A stretch of DNA of 64,000 nucleotides from Gottfriedia acidiceleris. Its GTDB lineage: Bacteria > Bacillota > Bacilli > Bacillales > Bacillaceae_G. Of the stretch, positions 8,786 through 18,505 are shown piece by piece. A program made the position numbers and the translations under genes. Every line of letters starts with the position of its first letter. Within the stretch, counting starts at the first letter, position 1. The stretch is from assembly GCF_023115465.1 (NCBI RefSeq), contig NZ_CP096034.1:1798001-1862000 (forward strand), in the 5' to 3' direction. The notes below the pieces were generated by a model. The model had not been told where the DNA came from. It saw only the letters and a program-made list of their open reading frames with translations, and did not search any database.

Positions 8786-9656
8786 ATAAGTCCCCTCCAT
8801 CATTGATGAAAAATAAATCCTCTAATGTTAAGGGAAGTTCTTCTAGAAGAAGTGGATTTTCATTTTCCATTCGTTTTATATATTCGTTCTTATTTCCATT
8901 AATAATGATAATTGCTACTTTGCCAGTTTTTGAGAAAATAGAAATAGAAGGGTCATCTTCAAATATTTTAGGTAAACCATTTTCAAATGCTACTTGTAAT
9001 TTATAAAATTGACTCGTACTTTCTTCCATTGTAGAGATTGAATTAATTCTTCCATCCTTAATAAATAAATATTGATCAATTATTTTTTCTAGCTCAGCGA
9101 GATGGTGTGATGAAATAATCACTCCCACTGAGTTTGTGCTTGCGTATTCAATGATTAATTGCAAAACAGTTCGTTTAACGACTGGATCTAAACCATTAGT
9201 TGGTTCGTCTAAAATGACATATTTTGCATCTGTAGAAAAGGTTAATAATAAATAGATAAGTGTTTTCATCCCTTTTGAGTATTTACGTAGAGATGTATTA
9301 GGTAATTTATATTTATTTAATGCTTCTAAAAATTTGTGTTTATTGAAGTTTGGATATGAATTTTCATAGATCGTAATAAGCTCTTTTACACTATATTGAT
9401 TAATGAAATTTGTAGAATCACTCATATATGCAATTTGTCTTCTAGTAATAGGTGATTGGTTAGTCTCTTCATCGTCAATACTAATTGAGCCTTCGTCTGG
9501 AGATAAAATGCCAACGATTGTCCTTAAAAGAGTCGTTTTACCAGCTCCATTTCTACCGATTAAGCCTGTGATTTTACCTTTTTCTATTTGAAAGTTTAGA
9601 TTCTTTAACACTTCATGTTCATCGAGTTTTTTACTTAAATGATGGATTTTCAACAA
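8778..9656 (-). CDS. ABC transporter ATP-binding protein
   Basis: A 292-residue ATPase that energises the neighbouring permease. Walker A GRNGAGKTT is near residues 36-44. A somewhat degenerate signature region (LRKYSKGMK), Walker B YVILDEPTNGLD and the switch His (ISSHH) are all present, so ATP hydrolysis should be intact. About 80 C-terminal residues beyond the nucleotide-binding domain are typical of the YtrB-like group. Translation probably starts at TTG 9656, 9 nt after AGGAG, one base after the regulator gene ends. Confidence 0.88.
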   Translation of the reverse strand: MLKIHHLSKKLDEHEVLKNLNFQIEKGKITGLIGRNGAGKTTLLRTIVGILSPDEGSISIDDEETNQSPITRRQIAYMSDSTNFINQYSVKELITIYENSYPNFNKHKFLEALNKYKLPNTSLRKYSKGMKTLIYLLLTFSTDAKYVILDEPTNGLDPVVKRTVLQLIIEYASTNSVGVIISSHHLAELEKIIDQYLFIKDGRINSISTMEESTSQFYKLQVAFENGLPKIFEDDPSISIFSKTGKVAIIIINGNKNEYIKRMENENPLLLEELPLTLEDLFFINDGGDLYV

Positions 9657-9657
9657 A

Positions 9658-10041
9658 CTATTCAGCTCCTTTATTAGAATAAAACTCTTTTACCCAATTA
9701 ATTATTTCTTCCTCTTTTACGCCATCTGTTAAACAATCAATTAATAAATTGGAAAGTTTATTTTTATATTTTAAAAGGGTATCTGTTGAAACAGTCTCTT
9801 TTGTTAAACCAATTACAAATGTTCCTTTACCCCTTATCGTTTCGATGACTCCAGTGCGCTCTAGTTCTTGATAGGCTCTACTAACAGTATTTGGATTGAT
9901 CACCAATGTGGTTGCTAATTCACGAACGGAAGGAAGTTTATCGCCATTTACCAAAATCTTTCTTAGCATTTGTTCTTTTGTTTGTAGAACAATTTGCTCC
10001 CAAAGGGGTAAATGGCTTCTTGGGTCTAAAATAATAATCAA
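9658..10041 (-). CDS. GntR-family (YtrA subfamily) transcriptional repressor
   Basis: A 127-residue regulator with an N-terminal winged helix (PLWEQIVLQTKEQM...LPSVRELATTLVINPNTVSRAYQELERTGVIETIRGKGTFV) and only a short C-terminal helical dimerisation arm, as in the YtrA subfamily that controls adjacent ABC transporters. The start is TTG at 10041 with GAGGTGGTG at 10049-10057. It is the first gene of a three-gene minus-strand operon and has a perfect inverted repeat just upstream, so autorepression with release by an envelope signal is likely. Confidence 0.88.
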   Translation of the reverse strand: MIIILDPRSHLPLWEQIVLQTKEQMLRKILVNGDKLPSVRELATTLVINPNTVSRAYQELERTGVIETIRGKGTFVIGLTKETVSTDTLLKYKNKLSNLLIDCLTDGVKEEEIINWVKEFYSNKGAE

Positions 10042-10077
10042 GAGATCACCACCTCAATTGTTTTCTTAAGTGTACGG

Positions 10078-10111
10078 AGTGTATTAAGTGTATGGGTGTA
10101 ATTAATACACT
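10078..10111. promoter_or_regulatory. YtrA-type operator for the GntR-ABC operon
   Basis: Perfect 10-bp inverted repeat AGTGTATTAA (10078-10087) / TTAATACACT (10102-10111) with a 14-bp spacer that contains a further GTGTAT half-site. It lies 37 bp upstream of the regulator start. AGTGTA...TACACT half-sites are characteristic of YtrA-like regulators. Confidence 0.75.
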
Positions 10112-10233
10112 TTACTTATAGCATATGTTCTCGTGTATGTAAATAGTTCCATTCTTTCTAATATTTTCTTCAGAGGTTGATTAAACTACTTATATTTGGA
10201 AAAAATATGTATGAAAAGAATGGAGGGTTATAG

Positions 10234-11397
10234 ATGAAAAGGGTATTACTAACTCTTTTAAGTAGTGTTATGATCTTTTCTTTATCACTACCTAAAGTAA
10301 ATGCAAGAGAGACGCAAAATAATAAAGTAAGTTTGGCAAAAAGTGCATTATCTTCCGTAATTATTGAACAAGATACTGGGAAAATCTTATATGAAAAAGA
10401 CGCTAGAAAAGAGCTTCCACCAGCAAGTATGACTAAGATTATGACAATGCTTATTATTATGGAAGAAATCAATAAAGGAAAACTCAGGTTGGATGATAAA
10501 GTAATGACAAGTGAACATGCTGCTTCAATGGGCGGATCACAAATCTTTCTAGAACCTGGCGAAGAGATGACAGTAAAAGAAATGCTAAAAGGGATTGCAA
10601 TCGCATCAGGAAACGATGCATCAGTCGCAATGGCAGAGAAAATTGCAGGTACTGAAGAGGCTTTTGTCGCTCTAATGAATAAAAAAGTAAAAAAGTTAGG
10701 ATTAAAAAATACACATTTTGAAAATCCAACTGGGCTACCTGCACCTGGTCATTATTCATCTGCGTATGATATGGCAATCATGGGAAGAGAGCTTTTAAAA
10801 TATCCATTAATCACAAAGTTTACAGGTACTTATGAAGATTACTTGAGAAAAGATACTGAAAAACAATTTTGGTTAGTGAATACGAATAAATTAGTTCGTT
10901 TTTATCCAGGAGCGGATGGTTTAAAAACTGGATTTACTGCAGAAGCAAAATATTGTTTAACAGCAACTGCTAAGAAAAACAACATGCGAGTAGTTAGCGT
11001 GATTATGGGTGCACCAACTTCTAAAGAAAGAAATGCACAAATGACAAACTTACTTGATTACGCATTTAATCAATATCAAGTAAAACAATTAATTAAACAA
11101 GGTGAGAATATCGAAAGGCTTAGTATTAGCAAAGGTAAGTCTAAAGGTGTAAATGTTATCACTAAAAGCCCAGTTTCAGTTGTATTGAAAAAGGGTGAAG
11201 CGATGAATAAAATTACGAAAGATATTCAGCTAAATAAAAATATTCAAGCTCCAATTAAAAAAGGGCAAATTGTCGGAGTTTTAGTGTTAAAACAAGGTAG
11301 TAAAGTTTTATCTAAAACAGACTTGGTAGCTAATAAATCAGTAAATAAAGCTAATTGGTACGATTTATTTAAGCGTACTGTTGGAGGATTCAACTGA
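10234..11397 (+). CDS. dacF: D-alanyl-D-alanine carboxypeptidase DacF
   Basis: Low-molecular-weight penicillin-binding protein (387 residues) that trims peptidoglycan stem peptides; the B. subtilis orthologue acts on forespore-side cortex. It has a cleavable signal peptide ending near VNARE, the catalytic tetrad start SMTK (Ser65, Lys68), SGN (125-127) and KTG (231-233), then the C-terminal beta domain of S11 peptidases. ATG at 10234 follows GGAGGG. It sits directly upstream of spoIIAA-spoIIAB-sigF exactly as in B. subtilis, which distinguishes it from the dacB at 28966. Confidence 0.94.
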   Translation: MKRVLLTLLSSVMIFSLSLPKVNARETQNNKVSLAKSALSSVIIEQDTGKILYEKDARKELPPASMTKIMTMLIIMEEINKGKLRLDDKVMTSEHAASMGGSQIFLEPGEEMTVKEMLKGIAIASGNDASVAMAEKIAGTEEAFVALMNKKVKKLGLKNTHFENPTGLPAPGHYSSAYDMAIMGRELLKYPLITKFTGTYEDYLRKDTEKQFWLVNTNKLVRFYPGADGLKTGFTAEAKYCLTATAKKNNMRVVSVIMGAPTSKERNAQMTNLLDYAFNQYQVKQLIKQGENIERLSISKGKSKGVNVITKSPVSVVLKKGEAMNKITKDIQLNKNIQAPIKKGQIVGVLVLKQGSKVLSKTDLVANKSVNKANWYDLFKRTVGGFN

Positions 11398-11463
11398 TTT
11401 TTTCCGACTAATTTCGAGTATTACTAAAAGATTTGGCGTTTTGCCACTAGTTTTGTCATGTGT

Positions 11464-11491
11464 GAAGGAATTCGGTTTAGTTTTAACGAAA
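11464..11491 (+). promoter_or_regulatory. Candidate SigH promoter of spoIIA
   Basis: GAAGGAATT (11464-11472) matches the sigma-H -35 pattern RnAGGAwWW. Twelve bases on, AACGAAA (11485-11491) matches RnnGAAT except for the last base. It lies 36 bp before spoIIAA, where the B. subtilis operon has its sigma-H promoter. Confidence 0.55.
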
Positions 11492-11526
11492 CTCTAGAAT
11501 AACCGTCAAATAAGGAGGTTATTGTA

Positions 11527-11877
11527 GTGAGTCTTAATATTGAACTTGAAGTGAAAAATGCAATCCTTTGTGTAAGACTTGCAGGGGAACTAGATCATCA
11601 CACTGCTGAGGATTTACGTTTACAAGTAAATGAGGTATTAGAGTCACAGACTATCAAACATATTTTATTAAATCTTGAGTATTTAACGTTCATGGATAGT
11701 TCTGGTTTAGGTGTCATTTTAGGTAGATATAAAGTTATTCGAAATAAAGGTGGAGAAATGGTTGTCTGTTCAATTTCTCCATCAATTAAACGGTTGTTCG
11801 ATATGTCTGGTTTATTTAAGATTGTTCATTTAGCTGATGATGAGTCAAATGGACTTAATGTATTGGGGGTGGCATAA
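11527..11877 (+). CDS. spoIIAA: Anti-sigma-F factor antagonist SpoIIAA
   Basis: STAS-domain protein of 116 residues (117 in B. subtilis) that, when dephosphorylated, binds SpoIIAB and frees sigma-F in the forespore. The phosphorylation site is Ser58 in [15 protein letters not shown]. The start is GTG at 11527, 8 nt after AAGGAGG. Its TAA overlaps the ATG of spoIIAB (TAATG), showing translational coupling and matched stoichiometry. Confidence 0.97.
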   Translation: MSLNIELEVKNAILCVRLAGELDHHTAEDLRLQVNEVLESQTIKHILLNLEYLTFMDSSGLGVILGRYKVIRNKGGEMVVCSISPSIKRLFDMSGLFKIVHLADDESNGLNVLGVA

Positions 11878-12317
11878 TGCGAAATGAAATGAACCTTCAA
11901 TTTTCCGCATTAAGTCAAAATGAATCATTTGCTCGTGTAACTGTAGCTGCATTTATTACACAGCTAGATCCAACATTAGATGAATTAACTGAAATTAAAA
12001 CTGTAGTATCTGAGGCTGTTACAAATGCGATTATTCATGGTTATGAAAATAACCCTGAAGGTATCGTATTCATTTCAGTTCTTCTAGAAGATCAAACAGT
12101 AACTTTAACAATTCGAGATGAAGGTATTGGTATTGCAGATTTAGATGAAGCAATGCAACCCTTATACACTTCAAAACCAGATTTAGAAAGATCCGGCATG
12201 GGATTTACGATTATGGAGAATTTCATGGATCAATGTGAAGTTGTATCCACTATCAATGTTGGTACAACGATAACGGTTAAAAAGTACTTATCAAATAGCA
12301 ATGTTTTAAGTAATTAA
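11877..12317 (+). CDS. spoIIAB: Anti-sigma-F factor / serine kinase SpoIIAB
   Basis: GHKL-fold kinase (146 residues, the B. subtilis length) that holds sigma-F inactive and phosphorylates SpoIIAA. The ATP-binding boxes are visible: N box [12 protein letters not shown]1 DEGIGI and G2 region GMGFTIM. Its start overlaps the spoIIAA stop, and sigF follows 12 bp after its stop, so the three-gene regulatory switch is intact. Confidence 0.97.
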   Translation: MRNEMNLQFSALSQNESFARVTVAAFITQLDPTLDELTEIKTVVSEAVTNAIIHGYENNPEGIVFISVLLEDQTVTLTIRDEGIGIADLDEAMQPLYTSKPDLERSGMGFTIMENFMDQCEVVSTINVGTTITVKKYLSNSNVLSN

Positions 12318-12329
12318 GGAGAATCGCCT

Positions 12330-13085
12330 ATGGACGTAGAAGTCAAGCAAGATCAACCCCGTGCGCAGTTAAAGGATCATGAATTAAAAGAGTTAATTAA
12401 GCGTAGTCAGGCTGGAGATCAATTGGCTAGAGACAGCATCGTCGGGCACAACATGAGACTTGTATGGTCAGTTGTTCAGCGCTTTATTAACCGAGGATAT
12501 GAACCAGATGATTTATTTCAGATTGGTTGTATCGGATTATTGAAATCGGTAGATAAATTTGATCTATCTTATGATGTGCGATTTTCTACATATGCTGTTC
12601 CGATGATTATCGGAGAAATCCAACGATTTATTCGAGACGACGGAACGGTTAAAGTGAGTCGTTCATTAAAGGAAACGAATAATAAAATTCGAAAAGCAAA
12701 AGAAGAATTAAGTAAAACGCTTGGAAGAATGCCTACAATTAACGAGATTGCTACTCATATGGAAATTACACCAGAGGATGTTGTACTTGCACAAGAGGCA
12801 AGTAGAGCTCCTTCATCAATACATGAAACGGTGTATGAAAATGATGGTGATCCTATTACATTGTTAGATCAAATTGCTGATAACCATGAAACAAATTGGT
12901 TTGAAAAATTTGCATTAAAAGAAGCGATAAAACAATTAGATGATCGAGAGCGATTAATTGTCTATTTAAGATATTATAAAGATCAAACTCAATCAGAAGT
13001 TGCTGAACGATTAGGAATTTCTCAAGTACAAGTTTCAAGACTAGAGAAAAAAATTCTCCAACAAATGAAAGACAAAATTAAATAA
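12330..13085 (+). CDS. sigF: RNA polymerase sigma-F factor
   Basis: Forespore-specific sigma factor of 251 residues. Region 2 contains GYEPDDLFQIGCIGLLKSVDKFDL and FSTYAVPMIIGEIQRFIRDDG (core binding and -10 recognition). Region 3 follows, and region 4 ends in the helix-turn-helix QSEVAERLGISQVQVSRLEKKIL (-35 recognition). ATG at 12330 follows AAGGAG. It is the last gene of the spoIIA operon and is followed by a strong terminator. Confidence 0.97.
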   Translation: MDVEVKQDQPRAQLKDHELKELIKRSQAGDQLARDSIVGHNMRLVWSVVQRFINRGYEPDDLFQIGCIGLLKSVDKFDLSYDVRFSTYAVPMIIGEIQRFIRDDGTVKVSRSLKETNNKIRKAKEELSKTLGRMPTINEIATHMEITPEDVVLAQEASRAPSSIHETVYENDGDPITLLDQIADNHETNWFEKFALKEAIKQLDDRERLIVYLRYYKDQTQSEVAERLGISQVQVSRLEKKILQQMKDKIK

Positions 13086-13095
13086 AATTTGAGCT

Positions 13096-13147
13096 AAAAA
13101 AGCTGAAGAATCGTAGGTAATATAATACGATTTTTCAGCTTTTTTAT
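13096..13147 (+). terminator. Intrinsic terminator after sigF
   Basis: Long stem AAAAAAGCTGAAGAATCGTA / TACGATTTTTCAGCTTTTTT (one-base offset in the middle) with a T-tract. It separates the spoIIA and spoVA operons. Confidence 0.88.
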
Positions 13148-13299
13148 TTAGTTTTTATTATTGAGTTTTTACTGTAACTCTAGTTTCAAATAAAGATGAA
13201 CATCTTCAAGTTCCACTATCAGATGCTTTTTTCGATAGGGCTGACGCCTAAATTTTCTTTATTTTACTTACCGAACTACTCAGATCAATCTTACTGGAC

Positions 13300-13328
13300 T
13301 TATATTTTTGGGAAGTTTTCACATACTA
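13300..13328 (+). promoter_or_regulatory. Possible SigG promoter of the spoVA operon
   Basis: CATACTA (13322-13328) fits the sigma-G -10 pattern CATWHTA exactly. TTATA (13300-13304), 17 nt upstream, resembles its -35 GHATR except for the first base. It lies 43 bp before spoVAA, whose operon is sigma-G-dependent in B. subtilis. Confidence 0.4.
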
Positions 13329-13370
13329 GTTGTAATTGAATTCATAAAGCTTTGAAACTGAGGGGAAAGT

Positions 13371-13994
13371 ATGAATAAGGTTTTATATATTAAATTACTT
13401 AATCGAATCGTTGTACAAGTAGGTAAACGTATACATCTAGGAGAGATTGCACGATTACAAGGGGTTAATGTTGATTTAACCAAAATTCAAAACATCATTG
13501 TACATGAATCAAAAAAGGAGGATGGTACACATACAGTTATTGATATTCTAGAGCTTTTACCATTAATTCTTGAAATTGAACCTGATATTTCGTTCGAGCT
13601 CGTAGGGGTGACAATGTGCATAATAGAACTTAAAAATGAAGTTTCAAAGGATCGTTTTTTTCTGTTTTGTTTCGTTTGGATCTTGTTATTTACAGGTTCT
13701 TCATTAGCAATTATTTATTTCCACGAAGATGTTAGCATGCAACAGGTTCAACAACGAATTTACTATATGATTACAGGAGAACATAATCATAAGCCTTTAT
13801 TACTTCAAGTACCATATTCTTTCGGACTAGGAATTGGGATGATTTTATTTTTTAATCAATGGTTTAAGACTAGATTAAACGAAGAACCGAGTCCTCTTGA
13901 AGTAGAAATGTTTCAGTATCAACGCTCAATGGATGAATATGTGTTAGTAAACGAAAATAAAAAGCCAAACAAAAGTGTAAATACCGATGATTAA
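13371..13994 (+). CDS. spoVAA: Stage V sporulation protein AA
   Basis: First gene of the seven-gene spoVA operon, whose products move Ca-dipicolinic acid into the forespore and release it on germination. The 207-residue protein has a soluble N-terminal domain of about 95 residues, then two hydrophobic segments (around RFFLFCFVWILLFTGSSLAIIYF and PYSFGLGIGMILFF). ATG at 13371 follows GAGGGGAAAG. It overlaps spoVAB by 8 bp. Confidence 0.92.
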   Translation: MNKVLYIKLLNRIVVQVGKRIHLGEIARLQGVNVDLTKIQNIIVHESKKEDGTHTVIDILELLPLILEIEPDISFELVGVTMCIIELKNEVSKDRFFLFCFVWILLFTGSSLAIIYFHEDVSMQQVQQRIYYMITGEHNHKPLLLQVPYSFGLGIGMILFFNQWFKTRLNEEPSPLEVEMFQYQRSMDEYVLVNENKKPNKSVNTDD

Positions 13995-14403
13995 AGAATT
14001 GTTTATCGTGTTCGTAGGGTTTTCAGGAGGTATTGCTGTTGGTACGGGCTTTGTAGCATTTTTATCGGTTATTGGAATTATTCCAAGACTAACGCAGTTA
14101 ACAAAAACGATTAAAAAAATTCGAGCGTATGAGTTTGCAGTTATTTTGGGAGCAATTTTTGGTTGCTGGATTAGTTTGCGGAATACCGTTTTTAATTTGC
14201 CGAATATCTTTTCAATTTTTATTGGGCTGTTAGCAGGTATTTTTATTGGAATGTTAGCTGCAGCGTTAACTGAAGTATTAAACGTTTTTCCAATCTTAGC
14301 GAAACGAATTGGCATTCAAAAGAAAATAGTGTACTTATTAATGGCAATTGCACTAGGTAAAGTTTTTGGATCGTTATTTCACTGGATTTATTTTATAGAG
14401 TAA
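13987..14403 (+). CDS. spoVAB: Stage V sporulation protein AB
   Basis: A small (138-residue) four-helix membrane protein encoded between spoVAA and spoVAC, as in B. subtilis. The N-terminus IVFVGFSGGIAVGTGFVAFLSVIGIIPRL and the final membrane helix are typical of SpoVAB. The start overlaps the end of spoVAA. It is part of the inner-membrane dipicolinate apparatus; its exact role in the family is not settled. Confidence 0.92.
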   Translation: MIKELFIVFVGFSGGIAVGTGFVAFLSVIGIIPRLTQLTKTIKKIRAYEFAVILGAIFGCWISLRNTVFNLPNIFSIFIGLLAGIFIGMLAAALTEVLNVFPILAKRIGIQKKIVYLLMAIALGKVFGSLFHWIYFIE

Positions 14404-14415
14404 AGGATGGATGAA

Positions 14416-14868
14416 ATGAGTGGAAAATTAAAAGCTAATTATAAAGAGAATATAAAACCTTACCAACCGAAAAAACCGGTATTAAAAAATTGTATTAAAG
14501 CGTTTTTAGTTGGGGGATTTATCTGCCTTTTAGGTGAGTGTATAACGAAAATCTATATTAACTATTTTAACTTTACTGAAAAAAATGTTGGTGATCCAAC
14601 AGTAGCTACACTTGTATTAATTTCTAGCTTACTTACAGGATTAGGTGTATATGACAAAATTGGACAATTTGCAGGAGCAGGATCTGCTGTTCCTGTAACA
14701 GGCTTTGCCAACTCTATGACGAGTGCTGCTATGGAACATAGAAGTGAAGGTCTTGTTCTAGGGGTTGCAACAAATATGTTTAAACTAGCTGGTTGTGTAA
14801 TTGTTTATGGCGTTGTTTCAGCATACGTCGTTGGAATGATACGATACGCATTTAAAGTATTCCTTTAG
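14416..14868 (+). CDS. spoVAC: Stage V sporulation protein AC (DPA channel component)
   Basis: A 150-residue membrane protein, the length of B. subtilis SpoVAC, which behaves as a mechanosensitive channel for dipicolinic acid. The family core KNCIKAFLVGGFICLLGE and FAGAGSAVPVTGFANSM is present. ATG 14416 is preferred to ATG 14407 because AAAGGATGG (14402-14410) would overlap the earlier codon. It is paralogous to SpoVAEb in the same operon, sharing the GAGA.VP.T.F core. Confidence 0.93.
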   Translation: MSGKLKANYKENIKPYQPKKPVLKNCIKAFLVGGFICLLGECITKIYINYFNFTEKNVGDPTVATLVLISSLLTGLGVYDKIGQFAGAGSAVPVTGFANSMTSAAMEHRSEGLVLGVATNMFKLAGCVIVYGVVSAYVVGMIRYAFKVFL

Positions 14869-14881
14869 GAGGTGAGTACAT

Positions 14882-15889
14882 ATGGCTTTAGTCGGTAAAC
14901 AAACTTGGGAGTTTCAAAATGGTGTTTATGTCCAAGCATCTGGCACGGCTGTAGGACCAAGAGAAAACTTGGGACTGTTAGGTGGCAAATTTGATTATGC
15001 TTATGAAGATCTTCATTGTAATGAAGATAATTGGGAATTGGCAGAAAGGGCATTAATGAGAAATGCAATTTCGGTTGCACTAAAAAAAGCTAATAAAACC
15101 GTAGAAGATATCGATGTATTTTTAGCAGGAGATTTACTAAATCAAAATGTAACTGCAAATTTTATGGCAAGGGAATTACAACTTCCTTTTTTATGTATGT
15201 TTGGTGCATGCTCAACTTCAATGGAAACAACTGCACTCGGTGCACAGTTAATCGATAGTGGCTACGCAAAAATGGCATTGGCAGCAACAAGTAGCCATAA
15301 TGCTACTGCTGAAAGGCAATATAGATATCCTACAGAATACGGTGGACAAAAACCAGATTCAGCAACATTTACAGTAACTGGAGCAGGAAGTGTTCTCCTT
15401 TCAAATAAAAAAAGCAAAATAAAAGTAAAATGCGCCACAATTGGTACAGTTCAGGATTTAGGTTTGACAGATCCATTCGACATGGGTTCTGCGATGGCAC
15501 CAGCAGCAGCCTATACAATCGTACAACACTTTAAAGACACGAATACGACACCTGATGATTATGATTTTATCGTAACTGGAGATCTTTCTGCTGTAGGCGC
15601 ACCAATTTGCGAACAACTTGTTAGAGAAGAAGGATATGACATGGCAGGAAAATACAATGATTGTGGATTGCTAATCTATGATCGAGAAAATCAGGAAGTT
15701 TTTGCTGGGGGAAGTGGATGTGCTTGTTCAGCAGTTGTAACTTATGGTCATTTATTTCAAGAGTTAAATAAAGGTACTTATAAACGAATTTTAGTAGCGG
15801 CAACTGGCGCTCTTTTAAGCCCAACCATGATTCAACAGAAAGAATCAATTCCAACTATTTCACATGCTGTCGTTTTCGAAAGCTGTTAG
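14882..15889 (+). CDS. spoVAD: Stage V sporulation protein AD (DPA-binding)
   Basis: A 335-residue thiolase-fold protein that binds dipicolinic acid on the inner membrane of the forespore. It shows [30 protein letters not shown] and [10 protein letters not shown], with the thiolase scaffold but not used for thiolysis in this family. ATG at 14882 follows TTAGGAGGTGAG. It lies 13 bp after spoVAC and 11 bp before spoVAEb in a tight operon. Confidence 0.95.
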   Translation: MALVGKQTWEFQNGVYVQASGTAVGPRENLGLLGGKFDYAYEDLHCNEDNWELAERALMRNAISVALKKANKTVEDIDVFLAGDLLNQNVTANFMARELQLPFLCMFGACSTSMETTALGAQLIDSGYAKMALAATSSHNATAERQYRYPTEYGGQKPDSATFTVTGAGSVLLSNKKSKIKVKCATIGTVQDLGLTDPFDMGSAMAPAAAYTIVQHFKDTNTTPDDYDFIVTGDLSAVGAPICEQLVREEGYDMAGKYNDCGLLIYDRENQEVFAGGSGCACSAVVTYGHLFQELNKGTYKRILVAATGALLSPTMIQQKESIPTISHAVVFESC

Positions 15890-15900
15890 GAGGTGTTCAG

Positions 15901-16251
15901 ATGGATTTTGTTAATGCTTTTATAGTAGGAGGTCTAATTTGTGTAGTTGGCCAATTATTTTTTGATTTCACAAAATTAACACCAGGGCATGTGATGTGCA
16001 TATTTGTAGTAATTGGGTCAATTTTAGATGGGTTTGGCATTTACGATAAACTAATAAAATTTGCTGGTGCAGGTGCAACAGTTCCAATTACTAGTTTTGG
16101 CCATTCCTTATTACATGGAGCGATGGCAGAAGCAAGTGATCACGGATTTATTGGTATTGGAATGGGAATCTTTTCCCTAACTTCATCTGGAATTTCAGCA
16201 GCAATTTTATTCTCTTTTATAATTGCCCTTATTTTTAAGCCAAAAGGTTAA
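15901..16251 (+). CDS. spoVAEb: Stage V sporulation protein AEb
   Basis: A 116-residue membrane protein homologous to SpoVAC ([22 protein letters not shown] core). In B. subtilis the SpoVAEb protein is needed for dipicolinate uptake. ATG at 15901 follows TTAGGAGGTG. It lies between spoVAD and spoVAEa with short gaps. Confidence 0.93.
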   Translation: MDFVNAFIVGGLICVVGQLFFDFTKLTPGHVMCIFVVIGSILDGFGIYDKLIKFAGAGATVPITSFGHSLLHGAMAEASDHGFIGIGMGIFSLTSSGISAAILFSFIIALIFKPKG

Positions 16252-16254
16252 CTT

Positions 16255-16818
16255 ATGAAAAAGAAAAGGATCATTATCGTAACCGACGGAGATGTTTATG
16301 CACATCGGAGTATTGAGTATTTGGCAAAACAATTTGGCGGATGCACAATATCACAATCGCAAGGTAATCCCACTAAGTTCTCAGGAAAGAGAATGGTTGA
16401 AATCATAATGCAAGCACAAAAAGAACCAGTATTTGTATTGTTTGATGACAGTGGCTTTATGGGAGAAGGTCCTGGAGAAAAAGCTTTAAAATATGTAGCG
16501 AGTGATAAACATATTGAAGTTATTGCTGCACTAGCAGTAGCATCAAATACACATCATCAAGAATGGACAAAAGTAGATGTAAGCATTGATAACGAAGGGA
16601 ATTTAACTGAATATGGTGTCGATAAGTATGGTGTACCTGATATTGAAATCGGGAGAATAAATGGAGACACCGTTTATAATTTAGATCAACTAAATATTCC
16701 TTTTATATTAGGAATCGGCGATATTGGAAAAATGGGTGGAAGAGATGATATTGAAATCGGTTCACCCATTACTAGAAAAGCTATTGAATATATCCTCGAG
16801 AGGAGTGAACTCCAATGA
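16255..16818 (+). CDS. spoVAEa: Stage V sporulation protein AEa
   Basis: A 187-residue soluble protein (no membrane segments) with an N-terminal [28 protein letters not shown] and conserved [16 protein letters not shown], characteristic of SpoVAEa. It begins 3 bp after spoVAEb ends and overlaps the spoVAF start by 4 bp. Its function in spores is only partly known and appears accessory in germination. Confidence 0.92.
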   Translation: MKKKRIIIVTDGDVYAHRSIEYLAKQFGGCTISQSQGNPTKFSGKRMVEIIMQAQKEPVFVLFDDSGFMGEGPGEKALKYVASDKHIEVIAALAVASNTHHQEWTKVDVSIDNEGNLTEYGVDKYGVPDIEIGRINGDTVYNLDQLNIPFILGIGDIGKMGGRDDIEIGSPITRKAIEYILERSELQ

Positions 16819-18275
16819 CTACGAAAAAAGAGCCGACAAAACTTACAAGTAAACTCGTTACTAATGCTCATACAATAAGTGATCGAATAGGTTATGGAGT
16901 AAGTTTTGATGTCGGAAAACGTGTGATTTTTGTAAATAAAGTTGAAGTTAATCTATATTATGTTAACGGATTAACGGATACAAGCTTTATTCAAAGATTT
17001 TTAGATGACTTAATTGGGTTAGAAAAAGTCGAGAAAAATAAATCAATGTTTAAAAATATTGAGGATACAATTGTCCATCAATCAGTAGAGATCGTATTAA
17101 CATTTGAAGATGTTATAAAGAAAGTATTATCTGGTTTAATTGTAGTTTTAGTTGATGGAGAAGATAAAGGACTTGCAGTCGATGTTAGGAGTTATCCTGG
17201 ACGAGGTCCAACAGAACCAGATACCGAACGAGTAGTACGTGGATCACGAGATGGTTTCACTGAAAACATTATTAATAATACTGGTCTAATTAGAAGACGT
17301 ATTCGCGATGAAAATTTAAGAAATGAAATTCTTCAGGTAGGAGAAAGCTCTAAGACAGATGTTTGTTTGTCCTATATAGAAGGATTAGCGCATGCGGAAC
17401 TTGTTAAAGAAGTTAGAGATCGAATTACAGGTATCCACGTTGATGGTCTTACAATGTCAGATAAGAAATTAGAGGAATTTATTTTAAAGCAAGGATATAA
17501 TCCATTTCCTTTAGTTAGATATTCGGAAAGGCCTGACGTTGTTGCAAACCACATTCTCGAAGGACATGTATGTATTATCGTGGATACATCTCCGAGCGTT
17601 ATCATTACACCTGCAACGTATTACCATCATATGCAACATGCTGAAGAATTCAGACAAACACCTACAGTTGGAACATTCCTACGTTGGTGTCGTTATATAG
17701 GAATTTTTATGTCAGTCTTTTTATTACCATTCTGGTTACTATTATGTAATTATCCGGAGGTTTTACCAAAATCACTTAGTTATATTGGTCCAAAAGAAAC
17801 AAGTAATATTCCTATTTATCTACAATTAATTATTGCCGATATGGGGATTGAATTCCTGAGAATGGCAAGTATACATACACCAAATGCAGTTTCCACGTCA
17901 ATGGGGATTATCGCGGCAGTATTGATTGGGCAAGTCGCAATTGATGTAGGCCTTTTCCAACCGGAAGTAGTACTATACACAGCTGTGTCAATGATTGGAT
18001 CATATGCGACGCCTAGTTATGAGCTAGCACTTGCAAATAAATTGGCCAAATTTTTTATCTTAATTTTAACTGCAATATTAGGTATTAAAGGTTTTATGAT
18101 TGGTTCAACATTATTTATACTGTTTTTAGCAAGTCTCAATACTTTAAATACACCATATTTTTGGCCATTTATTCCATTTGATGGCAGAGCCTTCTGGCAT
18201 TTAGTGATCCGGACTAAAGCTAGTGAAAGTCAACATCAAAAAGGTGGAAAAACAATCGGTGATGCTACCATTTAA
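16815..18275 (+). CDS. spoVAF: Stage V sporulation protein AF (GerA-family)
   Basis: A 486-residue homologue of germinant-receptor A subunits. It has a large hydrophilic N-terminal region with [25 protein letters not shown] and [11 protein letters not shown], followed by four to five membrane helices (from about residue 295) and a hydrophilic tail. The start overlaps the end of spoVAEa (ATGA). It is the last gene of the spoVA operon and works with SpoVAEa during dipicolinate release. Confidence 0.94.
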   Translation: MTTKKEPTKLTSKLVTNAHTISDRIGYGVSFDVGKRVIFVNKVEVNLYYVNGLTDTSFIQRFLDDLIGLEKVEKNKSMFKNIEDTIVHQSVEIVLTFEDVIKKVLSGLIVVLVDGEDKGLAVDVRSYPGRGPTEPDTERVVRGSRDGFTENIINNTGLIRRRIRDENLRNEILQVGESSKTDVCLSYIEGLAHAELVKEVRDRITGIHVDGLTMSDKKLEEFILKQGYNPFPLVRYSERPDVVANHILEGHVCIIVDTSPSVIITPATYYHHMQHAEEFRQTPTVGTFLRWCRYIGIFMSVFLLPFWLLLCNYPEVLPKSLSYIGPKETSNIPIYLQLIIADMGIEFLRMASIHTPNAVSTSMGIIAAVLIGQVAIDVGLFQPEVVLYTAVSMIGSYATPSYELALANKLAKFFILILTAILGIKGFMIGSTLFILFLASLNTLNTPYFWPFIPFDGRAFWHLVIRTKASESQHQKGGKTIGDATI

Positions 18276-18289
18276 TGTCTTTTTAAACT

Positions 18290-18424
18290 AAAAGAGGGGG
18301 GCTGTCCTAAGAGTCAAAGATTCTGACAAATTGACGGCCTCAAAAATGAACTGTTCTGGGAAGGTATCTCTTATAGCGCTTTTCATTTGTAGTGGGATTT
18401 TATTTGCATAACCGGCCCCCTTAT
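18290..18424. mobile_element. Possible insertion-sequence or MITE remnant
   Basis: The 190 bp between spoVAF and the shared terminator is more GC-rich than its surroundings. It begins with GAGGGGGGCTGTCCTAAGAG, resembling the terminal repeats of several Bacillus insertion sequences (GGGGCTGTCC...). About 110 bp on lies GGCCCCCTTAT, an imperfect inverted match. There is no ORF of useful length. It could be a solo end, a MITE or coincidental. Confidence 0.3.
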
Positions 18425-18464
18425 TTGCAGCTCGATGCTATGCGAGGTCCGCCGCTTTTAACAT

Positions 18465-18500
18465 AACAAACCCGGTTATCTAAAGTAACCGGGTTTGGTT
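18465..18500. terminator. Bidirectional terminator between spoVAF and ypuA
   Basis: Perfect stem AAACCCGGTTA (18468-18478) / TAACCGGGTTT (18486-18496) between converging genes. Confidence 0.85.
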
Positions 18501-18505
18501 CATTA

